Below, piece after piece: positions 52,131 to 64,000 of a stretch of 64,000 bases of DNA. Position numbers and translations under genes: made by a program. Under the pieces are notes generated by a model, which saw only the letters and a program-made list of their open reading frames with translations, was not told the origin of the DNA and searched no databases. Source of the stretch: Mycobacterium haemophilum DSM 44634 (GTDB taxonomy: Bacteria > Actinomycetota > Actinomycetes > Mycobacteriales > Mycobacteriaceae); assembly GCF_000340435.2 (NCBI RefSeq), contig NZ_CP011883.2:3270687-3334686 (forward strand). Direction: 5' to 3'. Positions within the stretch are counted from its first letter, which is position 1. Each line of letters begins with the position of its first letter.

Positions 52131-52630
52131 CGGTCACGTTCCTTCCATTGGCCGGCTACTAAGGTCGCGGCGGTCGCCGGATCGGCGGCCAGCAACGCGA
52201 GCGCCTCGTCGCCAAGCGGGTTCAACCCGGGCCCCTTGGCCAGCGAGTGGGCGATCAGCACGTGCAGACACTTGACCCGGTCGGGCATGCCTCCAGCAGA
52301 GAACGTGGTCCCCAGCGACTCGATTGCGTCCCGCTCGGCTAGATACGACTCGTGCGCTCGCCGGTACGCGGCAGCCAGCTCGGGATCCTGGCTCAGTCGC
52401 TCGGTCATCTCACGCATCAGTCCGGTCGATTCCAGCCGGCTCGCTGCGGCAGTGAGCGCCGGATGCGTCAGGTAGTACAACGTCGGAAACGGGGTGCCGT
52501 CAGCAAGTTTCGGCGCGGTTTTCACGACACCGGGTTCACCGTTGGGGCAACGGTAGGCGATCTCGAGGACCCCACGCGGCTCGCGACCCAGTTGCCGGGC
52601 CACGGCTTCCAGGTCGGCACGGTCAACCAC
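52127..52630 (-). CDS. DUF501 protein (Rv1025-like)
   Basis: 167 residues from the GTG at 52630, which lies inside the 3' end of the FtsB-like gene (8-nt overlap). DUF501 motifs: RGVLEIAYRCPNGEPGVVKT near residue 20, PFPTLYYLTHP near residue 48, and the C-terminal DRVKCLHVLIAHSLAKGPG-like segment with a conserved Cys and His. A small cytosolic protein of unknown function, conserved next to eno and ppx2 in actinobacteria. The larger open frame to 52819 overlaps the FtsB-like gene and is spurious. Confidence 0.88.
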   Translation of the reverse strand: MVDRADLEAVARQLGREPRGVLEIAYRCPNGEPGVVKTAPKLADGTPFPTLYYLTHPALTAAASRLESTGLMREMTERLSQDPELAAAYRRAHESYLAERDAIESLGTTFSAGGMPDRVKCLHVLIAHSLAKGPGLNPLGDEALALLAADPATAATLVAGQWKERDR

Positions 52631-53306
52631 CGGACGTCGTGGGTGTCGGAGCGGGTGGGGGCGCCGGCGGGCCGGCCGCCGGCGGTAGGTGCGGCGCGTC
52701 GGCGATGGTATGCCATAGCGAGGTGTACCACGGGTCGTTGTTGGCCGGTTTCGCGGCGTGGCCCCCTGGCTGCGAGGACACGGCGGCCGTCGACGGAAGC
52801 TGGACTTGAAACGGGACATCTCCGGGCATCACAAAGCCGAGACGCTCACGGGCCCGCGCCGCAATATAGGCCGGGTCAGCGAGTTTGCCCTTCTGCTGCT
52901 CGAGATCCGCGATTTGGCGGCGCAATGTGGCTTCGGTTGCCGTCAACTGCTCCATCTCGGTGCGCTGCGCGAAGTAGGTGCGTACCGGCCCGGCAACGGT
53001 CAGTGTCAGCACGCAAACAACGGCAGCCAGCACCGCCGCGCGCCGCGCGGTGAAGCCCAACCGCTGATCGGACCGCCGTTCCAGGGATTCGATGATCGAC
53101 TGTTTGACGGGTTCGACCACATGCTCAGTCAGCGTCCGCATCGAGTTCCGGCCGGCCTGTGACGACGCCGGTGAGGTCCGGGACGGCTTGGCGGACGGCT
53201 TAGCGACGGGCTTGGTGGAGCGACGGCCTCGAACCGAGTCACCGGCTTTCCCCGGGCGTGATGCCGGGGAGCGGCGCTTCGGATCTGGCCGTTTCGCTTC
53301 GGGCAT
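52623..53306 (-). CDS. FtsB/DivIC-like septum-formation membrane protein (Rv1024-like)
   Basis: 227 residues. A basic, disordered N-terminus of about 95 residues (many Arg, Lys, Ser, Pro) precedes one membrane helix (AAVLAAVVCVLTLTVAGPV) near residues 88-106, then a coiled coil (MEQLTATEATLRRQIADLEQ near residue 120) and a C-terminal extracytoplasmic tail rich in Pro/Ala. This is the FtsB/DivIC topology; the family bridges late divisome proteins. It is 34 nt downstream of eno. Confidence 0.85.
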   Translation of the reverse strand: MPEAKRPDPKRRSPASRPGKAGDSVRGRRSTKPVAKPSAKPSRTSPASSQAGRNSMRTLTEHVVEPVKQSIIESLERRSDQRLGFTARRAAVLAAVVCVLTLTVAGPVRTYFAQRTEMEQLTATEATLRRQIADLEQQKGKLADPAYIAARARERLGFVMPGDVPFQVQLPSTAAVSSQPGGHAAKPANNDPWYTSLWHTIADAPHLPPAAGPPAPPPAPTPTTSGG

Positions 53307-53340
53307 GGGAGATCTAGCCGCGTTTCGGATTGGGTGTCAC

Positions 53341-54630
53341 TTATCTCGTTTCCACGGCGTATCGCGGAAATGCCAGATCGCCGGCATAGCGGGCGGCGTC
53401 GCCGAGCGCCTCTTCGATCCGCAACAGCTGGTTATATTTGGCGACGCGCTCACTGCGGGCGGGCGCTCCCGTCTTAATTTGCCCGCTACCCAGAGCCACG
53501 GCCAGGTCGGCGATCATCGTGTCTTCGGTCTCGCCGCTGCGGTGGCTGATCATCGTGCGATATCCGCTGTGATGTGCCAACGCGACAGCGTCGAGCGTCT
53601 CGGTCAACGTGCCGATCTGGTTCACCTTGACCAGCAACGCATTTGCCACACCGCGATCGATGCCCTCCTCCAGTCGCTCAGGGTTGGTGACAAAGATGTC
53701 GTCCCCGACGATCTGCACCCGCTCCCCGATCGACGCCGTCAGAGCGGCCCAACCGTCCCAATCGTCTTCGGACAACGGGTCTTCGATGGACACCAATGGG
53801 TATGCGCCCAGCAAGTCGGCGTAAAACTCAGTCATCGCCTCGGCGGTGCGGGTCGTGCCCTCGAAGTTGTAGCCGGTGCCGTCCGTGTAAAACTCGGTGG
53901 CCGCCGCATCAAGGGCCAATGCCACATCGGCCCCCGGCTTGAAACCCGCCGCCTCGATGGCCAAGTTGATCAGGTCCAGCGCCGCGGTGGTGCCGGCCAC
54001 GTCAGGGGCAAAGCCACCTTCATCGCCCAGGCCGGTGCTTAGCCCCTTTTTCTTCAGCACCGATTTGAGCGCGTGGTATACCTCGGCACCCCAACGCAGC
54101 GCCTCAACAAAGCTGGGTGCCCCGATCGGCGCCACCATGAACTCCTGAACATCGACGGCGGTGTCGGCGTGCGCGCCGCCGTTGAGGATGTTCATCATCG
54201 GCACCGGCAAGATGTGCGCGTTGGGCCCTCCGATATAGCGGAACAGCGGCAATTCCGCTGAATCGGCGGCCGCCTTAGCGACGGCCAGCGAGACGCCCAG
54301 GATCGCGTTGCCGCCCAGCCGGGACTTATCGGGGGTGCCGTCGAGGTCCAGCAGCGCCTGGTCGATCAGCCGCTGGTCATCGGCGTTGAGGCCGATCACC
54401 GCCGGGCCGATCTCGTCGAGGACGGCATGCACGGCCTTTTTCACACCCTTGCCGCCGTAACGACCGTCGCCATCCCGTAACTCGACGGCCTCATGCTCGC
54501 CGGTCGATGCGCCCGAAGGCACCGCCGCGCGGGCGAATGTTCCGTCAATCAGCGCCACCTCGACTTCAACCGTCGGGTTGCCACGGGAATCGAGGATCTC
54601 GCGGGCCCCGACCTGCTCGATAATCGGCAC
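53341..54630 (-). CDS. eno: enolase
   Basis: 429 residues from the GTG at 54630, which has AAGGAGA upstream; a longer frame to 54693 adds an implausible His/Pro-rich leader. All enolase marks are present: IIEQVGAREILDSRGNPTVE at the N-terminus, the Mg-binding VSIEDPLSEDDW and VGDDIFVTNPERL regions, catalytic Glu in GDEGGFAPD, and catalytic Lys in LLVKVNQIGT with SHRSGETED after it. It converts 2-phosphoglycerate to phosphoenolpyruvate in glycolysis and gluconeogenesis. Confidence 0.98.
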   Translation of the reverse strand: MPIIEQVGAREILDSRGNPTVEVEVALIDGTFARAAVPSGASTGEHEAVELRDGDGRYGGKGVKKAVHAVLDEIGPAVIGLNADDQRLIDQALLDLDGTPDKSRLGGNAILGVSLAVAKAAADSAELPLFRYIGGPNAHILPVPMMNILNGGAHADTAVDVQEFMVAPIGAPSFVEALRWGAEVYHALKSVLKKKGLSTGLGDEGGFAPDVAGTTAALDLINLAIEAAGFKPGADVALALDAAATEFYTDGTGYNFEGTTRTAEAMTEFYADLLGAYPLVSIEDPLSEDDWDGWAALTASIGERVQIVGDDIFVTNPERLEEGIDRGVANALLVKVNQIGTLTETLDAVALAHHSGYRTMISHRSGETEDTMIADLAVALGSGQIKTGAPARSERVAKYNQLLRIEEALGDAARYAGDLAFPRYAVETR

Positions 54631-54774
54631 TGGGTTCTCCTTGTGTCGTGGCTGATGGGTGGACGTCCGGTGGGTTGGCTCGACCCGGCTCAACCCCGCC
54701 AGCGGGGAACCTTCACTGACGCGTCGGTCCCGGGCCGCCTTTAGCGTAAAGCCTGGGTCACCCGATCCATCCTT

Positions 54775-55509
54775 CTACAGCGGGTGACCGGCCGCGTAGG
54801 CGGTCGCCCAGTCTCGGACGGCCCGTGCATAGACGCCGGAGTTGTTGTAGGCGCGCAGCGCGGTGATCCAGCCTCGTGGTGTCGCGAGATCCTTTCCGCG
54901 CCAGCACAAATAGCCGGCGGCCGACAACGCGGCGTCGTCAATGTTGTCCGGGCTGGCGATGCCGTCGTTGTTGGCGTCGACCCCGTACAGCCGCCATGTT
55001 TCCGGAATAAACTGCATCGGTCCCATCGCGCGCGCCACCCCGCCATCAGCCTGCATACCGCCCTCATCGTTATCGACGATGCGGACGGTGTCGCCGGTGC
55101 CGTCAAGACGAACACCACGGATGGGGGGACGTACATCACCATTCGGTGCTAGCGTCGCGCCGTGGTACGTGCCGTGATGGCTCTCCACCTGTCCGATGCC
55201 CGCCAGCGTGGTCCACGCGATATGGCACTTCGGGTTCTCGACCTCGGCGACGCGGGCGGCATAGGCATAGGCCTCCAGCGCGATGACCGGAATTTCCAAC
55301 GCTGCAGAGCGTTTCTCCGCCCACGCGCGCAACTGCTCGGCGGGCCGACCACTGGCATGGGTGTCCACCGGCGGGACGGGATCCCCGGCTGGCGGCGGCA
55401 CACCTTCGGGAATGAAAAGGCTCAGCTGCCAGGTACAGCTGGACGCCAGCAGCATGGCGGTCGCGCCGATCACGGCGACCGTACGCAACCAACGTCTCGG
55501 CGACACCAC
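54775..55509 (-). CDS. lpqU: lipoprotein LpqU, lytic-transglycosylase-like
   Basis: 244 residues. The signal peptide ATAMLLASSCTW contains a lipobox with the lipidated Cys near residue 26. The mature domain is SLT/lysozyme-like: the catalytic glutamate region is GIGQVESHHGTY near residue 109, followed by AMGPMQFIPETWR near residue 165 and GYLCWRGKDLATPRGWITAL. It probably cleaves peptidoglycan glycan strands at the outer face of the membrane. Located just downstream of eno on the minus strand, separated by about 82 nt and by a promoter region on the other side. Confidence 0.92.
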   Translation of the reverse strand: MVSPRRWLRTVAVIGATAMLLASSCTWQLSLFIPEGVPPPAGDPVPPVDTHASGRPAEQLRAWAEKRSAALEIPVIALEAYAYAARVAEVENPKCHIAWTTLAGIGQVESHHGTYHGATLAPNGDVRPPIRGVRLDGTGDTVRIVDNDEGGMQADGGVARAMGPMQFIPETWRLYGVDANNDGIASPDNIDDAALSAAGYLCWRGKDLATPRGWITALRAYNNSGVYARAVRDWATAYAAGHPL

Positions 55510-55723
55510 ACTCCCCTATGACTCCCCGGCACCAACTTCGGCCTGATCATCGTCCCATGGGTTTGCCGACTACCCCGTCGCTGCGGGGCGGTGGCGCGCC
55601 GATCCGGCGTCGATTTCAGCGGACTATCGATTTGCTATTAGCAACGTTGGCTACTGCAGATGTTAACCATGCCAACTGTTCTATAGGCAAATTTCCGTGC
55701 TAATTGCACAGGTCAAGCAAACA

Positions 55724-56848
55724 CTACGATGATTGCTGGTTGGAAATGCAGGCGGTCCGGTGTTTGCGCCACCCTTTGCGCCGCTTGGACGCTTTGGGTT
55801 CATCAGCAGGCTCGGCGTCACCCTGAGACTCCTCAGTATCCGCTGCGTTGCCCTCATCGGCATCGGCGGTCTGCGCCCCCAACTTCGGCGGCTCGGACTC
55901 CTCTCCGGCAGCCGATTTGCCGGCTGGCCAGTGGGTACGCCACTCGTGCTCGGTGATCTCGCCGAGCGGAGTTACGTCAAACTCCTCCGGAACACTTTCC
56001 CCGCGACGTGCGGCGGCAATAGCTTTCTCAACGCCTCGGACCATATCCACGAACTCTAAAACCGCTGTGCGAAGCGAATTCTCGGTGTCAATATCACCGG
56101 ATACCGAGATTGAGATGATCCGGGCGGGTATCAGGTCAGCGGGCAACCTAGCTTTTTCGACACGTTGAATCACCTTCTGCGCCAATGCTAATGCCGGCTG
56201 GCCGGTATGGACGTCGTCCATCACCGAGTTCCGCGGCTTTTCGGCAGCCTTACGCTCTTCCCACTGCGCCAATTGCTTCTCAAGCGAAATTTGTTCGCCT
56301 GCAAGTACTCCCGGTGCTCGATGGCCCAACTTACGCATCAGCGTGATGGCGACATCGTCGATGGTGAAAGGAAGTTGCGACGCGTCCTCGGCGATGCGGG
56401 CGTGGAAGAGAACCTGCAGCAACACGTCGCCGAGTTCTTCGCGCAGCGCTTCAGCGTTGCCGCTGCGGACCGCGTCCAGCAGCTCGTAGGTCTCCTCTAA
56501 CAGGTAGCGGCGCAACGAGTGATGGGTCTGCTCACTTTCCCAGGGACCAGCGGTGCGCAGTTTGTCCATCATCGCGACGGCGTCGACCAGCCGTTCGCCA
56601 CGCGGCGCCTCCGGTGCCGAAATCAGCCGGGCACCGGCGGCCAGTCGTGCGGTGACGGCCGGGTGGTTCGGGTCTGACGACAACAACACCGGCGCGTCGT
56701 CACCGGAGTGCGCAGGACGTGCCGCCGACAGCGACCAGGGCACCGCGACGGGCATCTCTTCGGTGTATTGCACCTCGCCGCTGAGGAACTCGATCGCTTC
56801 GACCGGAACCAGCGACGGGCGACGCGGGTCGCACAAGACCACGATCAT
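55724..56848 (-). CDS. mazG: nucleoside triphosphate pyrophosphohydrolase MazG
   Basis: About 374 residues from the ATG at 56848, the start of recognisable MazG sequence (MIVVLCDPRRPSLVPVEAIE). The MazG domain lies near residues 90-190: KLRTAGPWESEQTHHSL, EETYELLDAV and ELGDVLLQVLFHARIAED hold the acidic Mg-binding EExxE/ExxD residues. It hydrolyses NTPs, including damaged ones, to NMP and PPi. An extra 22 codons upstream (to 56917) are encoded by a MIRU repeat. The tail after THWPAGKSA is a low-complexity acidic-then-basic extension of about 70 residues that I do not recall in H37Rv MazG. Confidence 0.92.
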   Translation of the reverse strand: MIVVLCDPRRPSLVPVEAIEFLSGEVQYTEEMPVAVPWSLSAARPAHSGDDAPVLLSSDPNHPAVTARLAAGARLISAPEAPRGERLVDAVAMMDKLRTAGPWESEQTHHSLRRYLLEETYELLDAVRSGNAEALREELGDVLLQVLFHARIAEDASQLPFTIDDVAITLMRKLGHRAPGVLAGEQISLEKQLAQWEERKAAEKPRNSVMDDVHTGQPALALAQKVIQRVEKARLPADLIPARIISISVSGDIDTENSLRTAVLEFVDMVRGVEKAIAAARRGESVPEEFDVTPLGEITEHEWRTHWPAGKSAAGEESEPPKLGAQTADADEGNAADTEESQGDAEPADEPKASKRRKGWRKHRTACISNQQSS

Positions 56849-56913
56849 GTCACCGGCGAAGTTGCTGCGCCGCTCCTCCTCATCGCTTCGCTCTGCATCG
56901 TCACCGGCGCGGA

Positions 56914-56917
<4 letters not shown>
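56849..56917 (-). repeat. MIRU unit at the mfd/mazG junction
   Basis: On the minus strand the unit reads GCCGGTGACGATGCAGAGCG followed by AAGCGATGAGGAGGAGCGGCGCAGC, one copy of the same MIRU that occurs twice between kdpD and kdpE. Its ATG at 56915-56917 overlaps the mfd stop (ATGA). The frame (MIRAGDDAERSDEERRSNF) runs into mazG without a stop, so the repeat can add 22-23 residues to the N-terminus of MazG and couple its translation to mfd. Confidence 0.85.
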
Positions 56918-60660
<3,743 letters not shown>

Positions 60661-60671
60661 GATGCGCCATT

Positions 60672-60796
60672 CTAGGGCTGATTGCCCGGCTCCTTACTCG
60701 CACCGCAGCGGCGCTCACCGTCGCCGGGCTAGGGCTGATTGCCCGGCTCCTTACTCGCACCGCAGCGGCGCTCACCGTCGCCGGGCTAGGGCTGAT
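60672..60796. repeat. 57-bp tandem repeat (two copies plus start of a third)
   Basis: CTAGGGCTGATTGCCCGGCT starts at 60672 and again at 60729, with identical sequence through GCGCTCACCGTCGCCGGG. A third start CTAGGGCTGAT at 60786 diverges after about 11 bases. The repeat lies in the divergent mfd/lysA-like promoter region, 12 nt upstream of the mfd start, and has the look of a variable-number tandem repeat. Confidence 0.92.
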
Positions 60797-60890
60797 CGCG
60801 AGCACTGGACTTCGTCAAGATTGACCCCGGCGCCGTCAAGGGATCGTAAGGATAACCGCACCCGATACCGGCCGGGCGCACCTTGAAAGC

Positions 60891-62231
60891 ATGACATTGC
60901 TAGAGATCCTGCCGTCTATCGGCAAGGCGGCTCCGCTGCGATTCGATCCCGCGATCTGGCCGGTCACGACTTGTTCTGACGAGGACGGCCGGCTGTGCGT
61001 GGGCGACGTGCCTCTCACCGACATCGCCGACGAGTTCCGTACCCCGACCTATGTGATCGACGAAACCGACTTTCGGCATCGTGCCTGCCGCTACCGCCGG
61101 GCCTTGCCCGGTGTCGAGATCGTCTACGCGGGAAAGTCGCTGCTGACCACCGCGGTGGCGCGCTGGGCGCGCGAAGAGGGCCTCGGCGTCGACGTCTGCT
61201 CAGCCGGTGAACTAGCCACGGCCCTGGCCGGCGGGGTGGAACCGGCGCGCATCATCATGCACGGCAACGCCAAGTCACCCGACGAGTTGCGCGACGCAGT
61301 CACGTTCGGGGTCGGGCGCATTGTGGTGGATTCGGCGATGGAGATCGCCTACCTGGCCGGCTTGGCACGCCGCCGCCAGCGGGTACTGATCCGGGTGACG
61401 CCCGATGTCGACATTCACGGGCACCCGGCGGTGACCACCGGGATCAGTGACCAAAAGTTCGGCTTCACGCTGCAAGGTGACCGAGCCGATGTCGCGGTGC
61501 AAAGGGTGCTTGCGCACCCGATCCTCGATCTGGTCGGGCTGCATTGCCACATCGGCTCGCAGGTCACCGACGCGGCCCGCTATGGCGAGGCCATTCACCG
61601 GATGATCGCGGCGATGGCCGATATGCGGGCCCGGCATGGCGTTATCCTCACCGAGCTCAACATCGGGGGTGGTCACGGCATCCCCTACGTGGTGGGAGAT
61701 CGCGAACTGGACCTCGACAAGCTGGCCCGCGTGATCGAGGAGTCGCTCGATGACGCGTGCGCCGCCGCGCATTTCCCCCGCCCGGCCATCGTGGTGGAAC
61801 CCGGTCGTGCAATCAGCGGCCGGGCCGGTGTCACCCTGTATCGGGTATGCGCCGTGAAGACCCAACCCGGCGGCCGCACCTTTGTTGCGGTGGACGGCGG
61901 TATGAGCGACAACCCGCGGGTGTCGCTGTACGGGGCGCAGTACACGGTCGCGTTGGCGAACCGGCATCCGCTCGGAGTCAAGCAGCGTGTCACCGTGGCA
62001 GGCCGGCACTGCGAAGCGGGCGACGAGATCGCCCGCGATGTCGAACTGCCGGCAGACGTGCACCCCGGCGACGTGCTGGCGGTGGCCTGCACCGGTGCCT
62101 ATCACCACAGCATGGCGTCGAACTACAACATGGTCGGCAGGCCACCGTTGGTAGCGGTCCAGGATGGTCGGGCCCGTGCACTGGTCCGCCGCGAAACCAT
62201 CGCCGATCTGCTGTCGCGCGACTGCGGGTAG
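60891..62231 (+). CDS. PLP-dependent diaminopimelate-decarboxylase-like enzyme (second LysA)
   Basis: 446 residues, alanine-racemase-fold type III PLP decarboxylase. Active-site residues are all present: PLP Lys in VYAGKSLLTT near residue 82, HGNAKS near residue 125, HCHIGSQ near residue 220, GGGHGIPY near 262, EPGRAISG near 303, HCEAGD near 373 and ASNYNMVGRP near 408. It should therefore be active on D,L-diaminopimelate or a related amino acid (for example ornithine-like or carboxylated spermidine precursors). The normal lysA of mycobacteria lies in another locus beside argS/thrA, so this looks like a paralog. Divergent from mfd. Confidence 0.88.
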   Translation: MTLLEILPSIGKAAPLRFDPAIWPVTTCSDEDGRLCVGDVPLTDIADEFRTPTYVIDETDFRHRACRYRRALPGVEIVYAGKSLLTTAVARWAREEGLGVDVCSAGELATALAGGVEPARIIMHGNAKSPDELRDAVTFGVGRIVVDSAMEIAYLAGLARRRQRVLIRVTPDVDIHGHPAVTTGISDQKFGFTLQGDRADVAVQRVLAHPILDLVGLHCHIGSQVTDAARYGEAIHRMIAAMADMRARHGVILTELNIGGGHGIPYVVGDRELDLDKLARVIEESLDDACAAAHFPRPAIVVEPGRAISGRAGVTLYRVCAVKTQPGGRTFVAVDGGMSDNPRVSLYGAQYTVALANRHPLGVKQRVTVAGRHCEAGDEIARDVELPADVHPGDVLAVACTGAYHHSMASNYNMVGRPPLVAVQDGRARALVRRETIADLLSRDCG

Positions 62232-62302
62232 TGGTGAGTGCCAGCGCCGCGTAGCGGGGCGCAGCAAGCTCACCACCATCGGGGTAAGCCGAATCGTTCG
62301 CA

Positions 62303-62905
62303 CTAGTAACGCGATGCGGTGGGATCGTCGAATAGGTCGTAGTTTCCGGTGCTCTTCCACTGCTCCAGCGCCGTATGCGGAGCGCCACGCCACCGGACGT
62401 GCGGCACCACCTCGGCCGCAGGACGCGCTGCGTCGGTCAGGTGCCCGGTCGGGACCTCTTCGAGCGTTAGAGATGAACTCAGAAATGGATTGCGGACTCG
62501 GACACCAAACAAGATCAGGTTGTGGGTTCCAGGCAGCGCGGCCGATGGCACGACCATTGCGGTTGCTCCGCTGGCAACAACCTCGTCGGCCAAAGCCTGC
62601 GTAGCGGTGTAATCGTCACCGACCAGCTCGTCCGGCGTCAGCCCGTACCTGGCGCAATCGTTGAAGTCGACCCATGTCGGGCTGTCCACGTCGACCACCG
62701 CCGCCCACAAATTCAACACGAGATCGTCCGGATTGCCGCTCTGGCCAACATTGTGGCGAAGCATCTCGGCGGCAGGGCCGAGCGGATGCAAACTCAAGTA
62801 CTGGACGGTGTCGGTTCTCGCGCGGTGGAAGCGACCAGCGCGCGAGCTGGGAAATGCCCACCACGGCGAGTCATACGAAGCATGCCGAAATACGGTCAGT
62901 CTCAT
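62303..62905 (-). CDS. RES-domain toxin
   Basis: 200 residues. RES-family signatures: Arg in RLTVFRHASY near residue 7, GRFHRARTDTVQYLSL near residue 24 (a GRW/FN-like motif), the Glu in PLGPAAEMLRH near residue 45, and Ser/Asn in VVPSAALPGTHNLILFG near residue 125. Characterised RES toxins, such as MbcT of M. tuberculosis, degrade NAD+, which is bacteriostatic or lethal unless neutralised. Its ATG overlaps the antitoxin stop (ATGA), and antitoxin is upstream, the usual order for this class. Confidence 0.88.
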   Translation of the reverse strand: MRLTVFRHASYDSPWWAFPSSRAGRFHRARTDTVQYLSLHPLGPAAEMLRHNVGQSGNPDDLVLNLWAAVVDVDSPTWVDFNDCARYGLTPDELVGDDYTATQALADEVVASGATAMVVPSAALPGTHNLILFGVRVRNPFLSSSLTLEEVPTGHLTDAARPAAEVVPHVRWRGAPHTALEQWKSTGNYDLFDDPTASRY

Positions 62906-63555
62906 ACCGTCATGGCACGAGCCGCGGTCGCCGCACCGAGCAGCTGCGGGTAGCACAGCGGGTCGCCGAGCAGCTCAATTGGGCGCCGACCGAGCACTGG
63001 ATGCTCCCGATCGAACCAGGCGACTACTCCCGGGCCAGTAAATGAGTGGCGTAATTGGTTCACGACCTGCCCAACCACGCGGATCCGCGCAGCATCATCC
63101 GTCGCCGGCTCAGGCCCACCCACCGCAAGCCAGCGCTGAAGCTGACGAACGGAAACCCTGAGCAAGTCGGCGAGGGTCTTCTGCGGGACGGCGAGGGTCT
63201 CGGCCGTCCTGGCAAGTACGTCGCGGACCGGCGCGTTATCGCTGTACGGCCGACTTTCGGCGATGTCGCGCAATGCATGTCGGAATTGCTCGAGCGCAAT
63301 GCGCACATCACGGCGCTGCTGCTCGTGGTCGTCATGGCGAAGCGCCTTCTCCGCGCTATACGCTGCCGCCCACAGTTGGGTCGTCAGATATGGGTCGGCC
63401 TCAAGACGCAACGGCGTCGCTGCCTTCAGTGTCCGGTCAAAGCTGTCGATGAGCCCGGCAACCTCGCCGGGGACGGTCTTGGACCGCTGTAACAGCTTGG
63501 TCGCCTCGTTAACCCGGTTGAGAAGAACCCCAAGCTCAGGACCTGGCGCAGGCAT
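62902..63555 (-). CDS. RES-associated antitoxin with DUF2384-like C-terminus
   Basis: 217 residues. The last part (about residues 140-215) has the Xre-like helix region TLADLLRVSVRQLQRWLAVG and the toxin-binding module TGPGVVAWFDREHPVLGRRP with PIELLGDPL, typical of MbcA/ParS-type antitoxins (PGxxxxW and xPxxLL motifs). The N-terminal about 130 residues are an extra helical domain with no recognised function, so it is longer than the usual 110-140 residues. It probably binds and blocks the RES toxin and represses its own promoter. Confidence 0.85.
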   Translation of the reverse strand: MPAPGPELGVLLNRVNEATKLLQRSKTVPGEVAGLIDSFDRTLKAATPLRLEADPYLTTQLWAAAYSAEKALRHDDHEQQRRDVRIALEQFRHALRDIAESRPYSDNAPVRDVLARTAETLAVPQKTLADLLRVSVRQLQRWLAVGGPEPATDDAARIRVVGQVVNQLRHSFTGPGVVAWFDREHPVLGRRPIELLGDPLCYPQLLGAATAARAMTV

Positions 63556-63599
63556 GTCACCATCATACGACGCATCTACGTCTGCAGCGCGTCAAAAAC

Positions 63600-64000
63600 C
63601 TACTCGTCCTGCAGCCGAGGATCGGCCTCCAGATGAGTCAGGCCATTCCACATCAGGTTAACCAGATGCGCGGCGACGACTTCCTTCTTGGGCTCGCGGG
63701 TGTCGAGCCACCATTGCGCCGTCATCGACACCGAACCCACCAGCGCCTGTGCGTACAGCGGGGCCAGACCCGGATCTAGGCCGCGACGGGCGAAGTCGCC
63801 GGCAAGGATGGAGCTGACCTGGCTGACGGCGTCGTTGAGCAAGCTGGAATAGGTGCCCGAGCTGATCGAGGCCGGGGAGTCGCGGATCATGATCCGGAAG
63901 CCATCGGTGCGTTCTTCGACGTAGGTGAGCAACGCCAGCGCGACCCGCTCGACACGCACCCGGGACCGGTTGTTGGTCAACGACGAGGTGATGCCGTCCA
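63600..64000 (-). CDS. TetR-family transcriptional regulator, C-terminal part (Rv1019-like)
   Basis: Only the C-terminal part is present; the gene continues past the right edge, and the DNA-binding helices are outside. The visible part has TetR ligand-binding-domain character: helices with EERTDGFRIMIRDSPASISS and PLYAQALVGSVSMTAQWWLD, ending HLEADPRLQDE. From memory it matches Rv1019, which lies next to mfd in H37Rv; here the lysA-like and toxin-antitoxin genes intervene. Confidence 0.8.
   Translation of the reverse strand, partial: DGITSSLTNNRSRVRVERVALALLTYVEERTDGFRIMIRDSPASISSGTYSSLLNDAVSQVSSILAGDFARRGLDPGLAPLYAQALVGSVSMTAQWWLDTREPKKEVVAAHLVNLMWNGLTHLEADPRLQDE

Noticed and set aside
60672..60796. 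Mobile element ends
   Set aside because: The repeat is a direct tandem array without transposase or flanking target duplication.

Overview
The window is chromosomal DNA of a slow-growing, GC-rich mycobacterium closely related to, but distinct from, the Mycobacterium tuberculosis complex. PE/PPE and ESX pairs, an MmpL transporter, MIRU-type repeats, mycothiol amidase and lpq lipoproteins all point to this. From memory, the backbone matches M. tuberculosis H37Rv genes Rv1084 down to Rv1019, read in the opposite orientation. Protein divergence and several gene-content differences argue against a member of the complex itself. No database search was run, so all H37Rv comparisons are recalled rather than computed.

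1-9.7 kb: a DUF255 protein (partial), a small membrane protein, mca, a DUF4307 protein, greA, metB, pra, cbs, lipU, an SGNH hydrolase and fadA3, covering thiol and sulfur metabolism plus acyl-chain chemistry. 9.8-11.7 kb is an accessory segment: a gamma-proteobacterial-type riboflavin synthase, a decayed IS3-type transposase and a small secreted protein. 11.7-26 kb: a BI-1-like membrane protein, echA9, echA8, a membrane hydrolase, rhodanese and cysteine-dioxygenase-like genes, lpqV, a patatin, an NAD(P)-binding protein, fadD14, the Rv1057-type propeller, a DUF427 protein, a frameshifted membrane gene and a GNAT. A tRNA with anticodon UAA follows at 26.35 kb with no integrated element beside it.

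26.8-29.8 kb: a PE-PPE-EsxJ-EsxI type cassette closed by a strong hairpin. 29.9-40.8 kb: the TrcRS two-component system, then a collinear kdpFABCDE potassium operon. It starts with a 27-codon membrane ORF, encodes a KdpC enlarged by about 100 residues, and has a MIRU ORF stitched between kdpD and kdpE by start/stop overlaps.

40.9-51.1 kb is a roughly 10-kb insert that I do not recall from H37Rv, and it is the most interesting part. On the minus strand, in order, are an MmpL transporter without MmpS, a BtaA/DUF3419-like aminocarboxypropyl transferase, a heme-oxygenase-fold (diiron) oxidase, a GNAT acyltransferase and two tandem CYP135/138-like P450s. Converging on them is a ViuB-type siderophore-interacting flavoprotein with a small membrane partner. 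I read this as an uncharacterised biosynthesis-and-export locus for a small molecule or lipid.

51.1-64 kb: ppx2, a DUF501 protein, an FtsB/DivIC-like protein, eno, lpqU, mazG and mfd, with a MIRU at the mfd/mazG junction. A 57-bp tandem repeat, a second lysA-like decarboxylase, a RES/Xre toxin-antitoxin pair and a partial TetR regulator follow.
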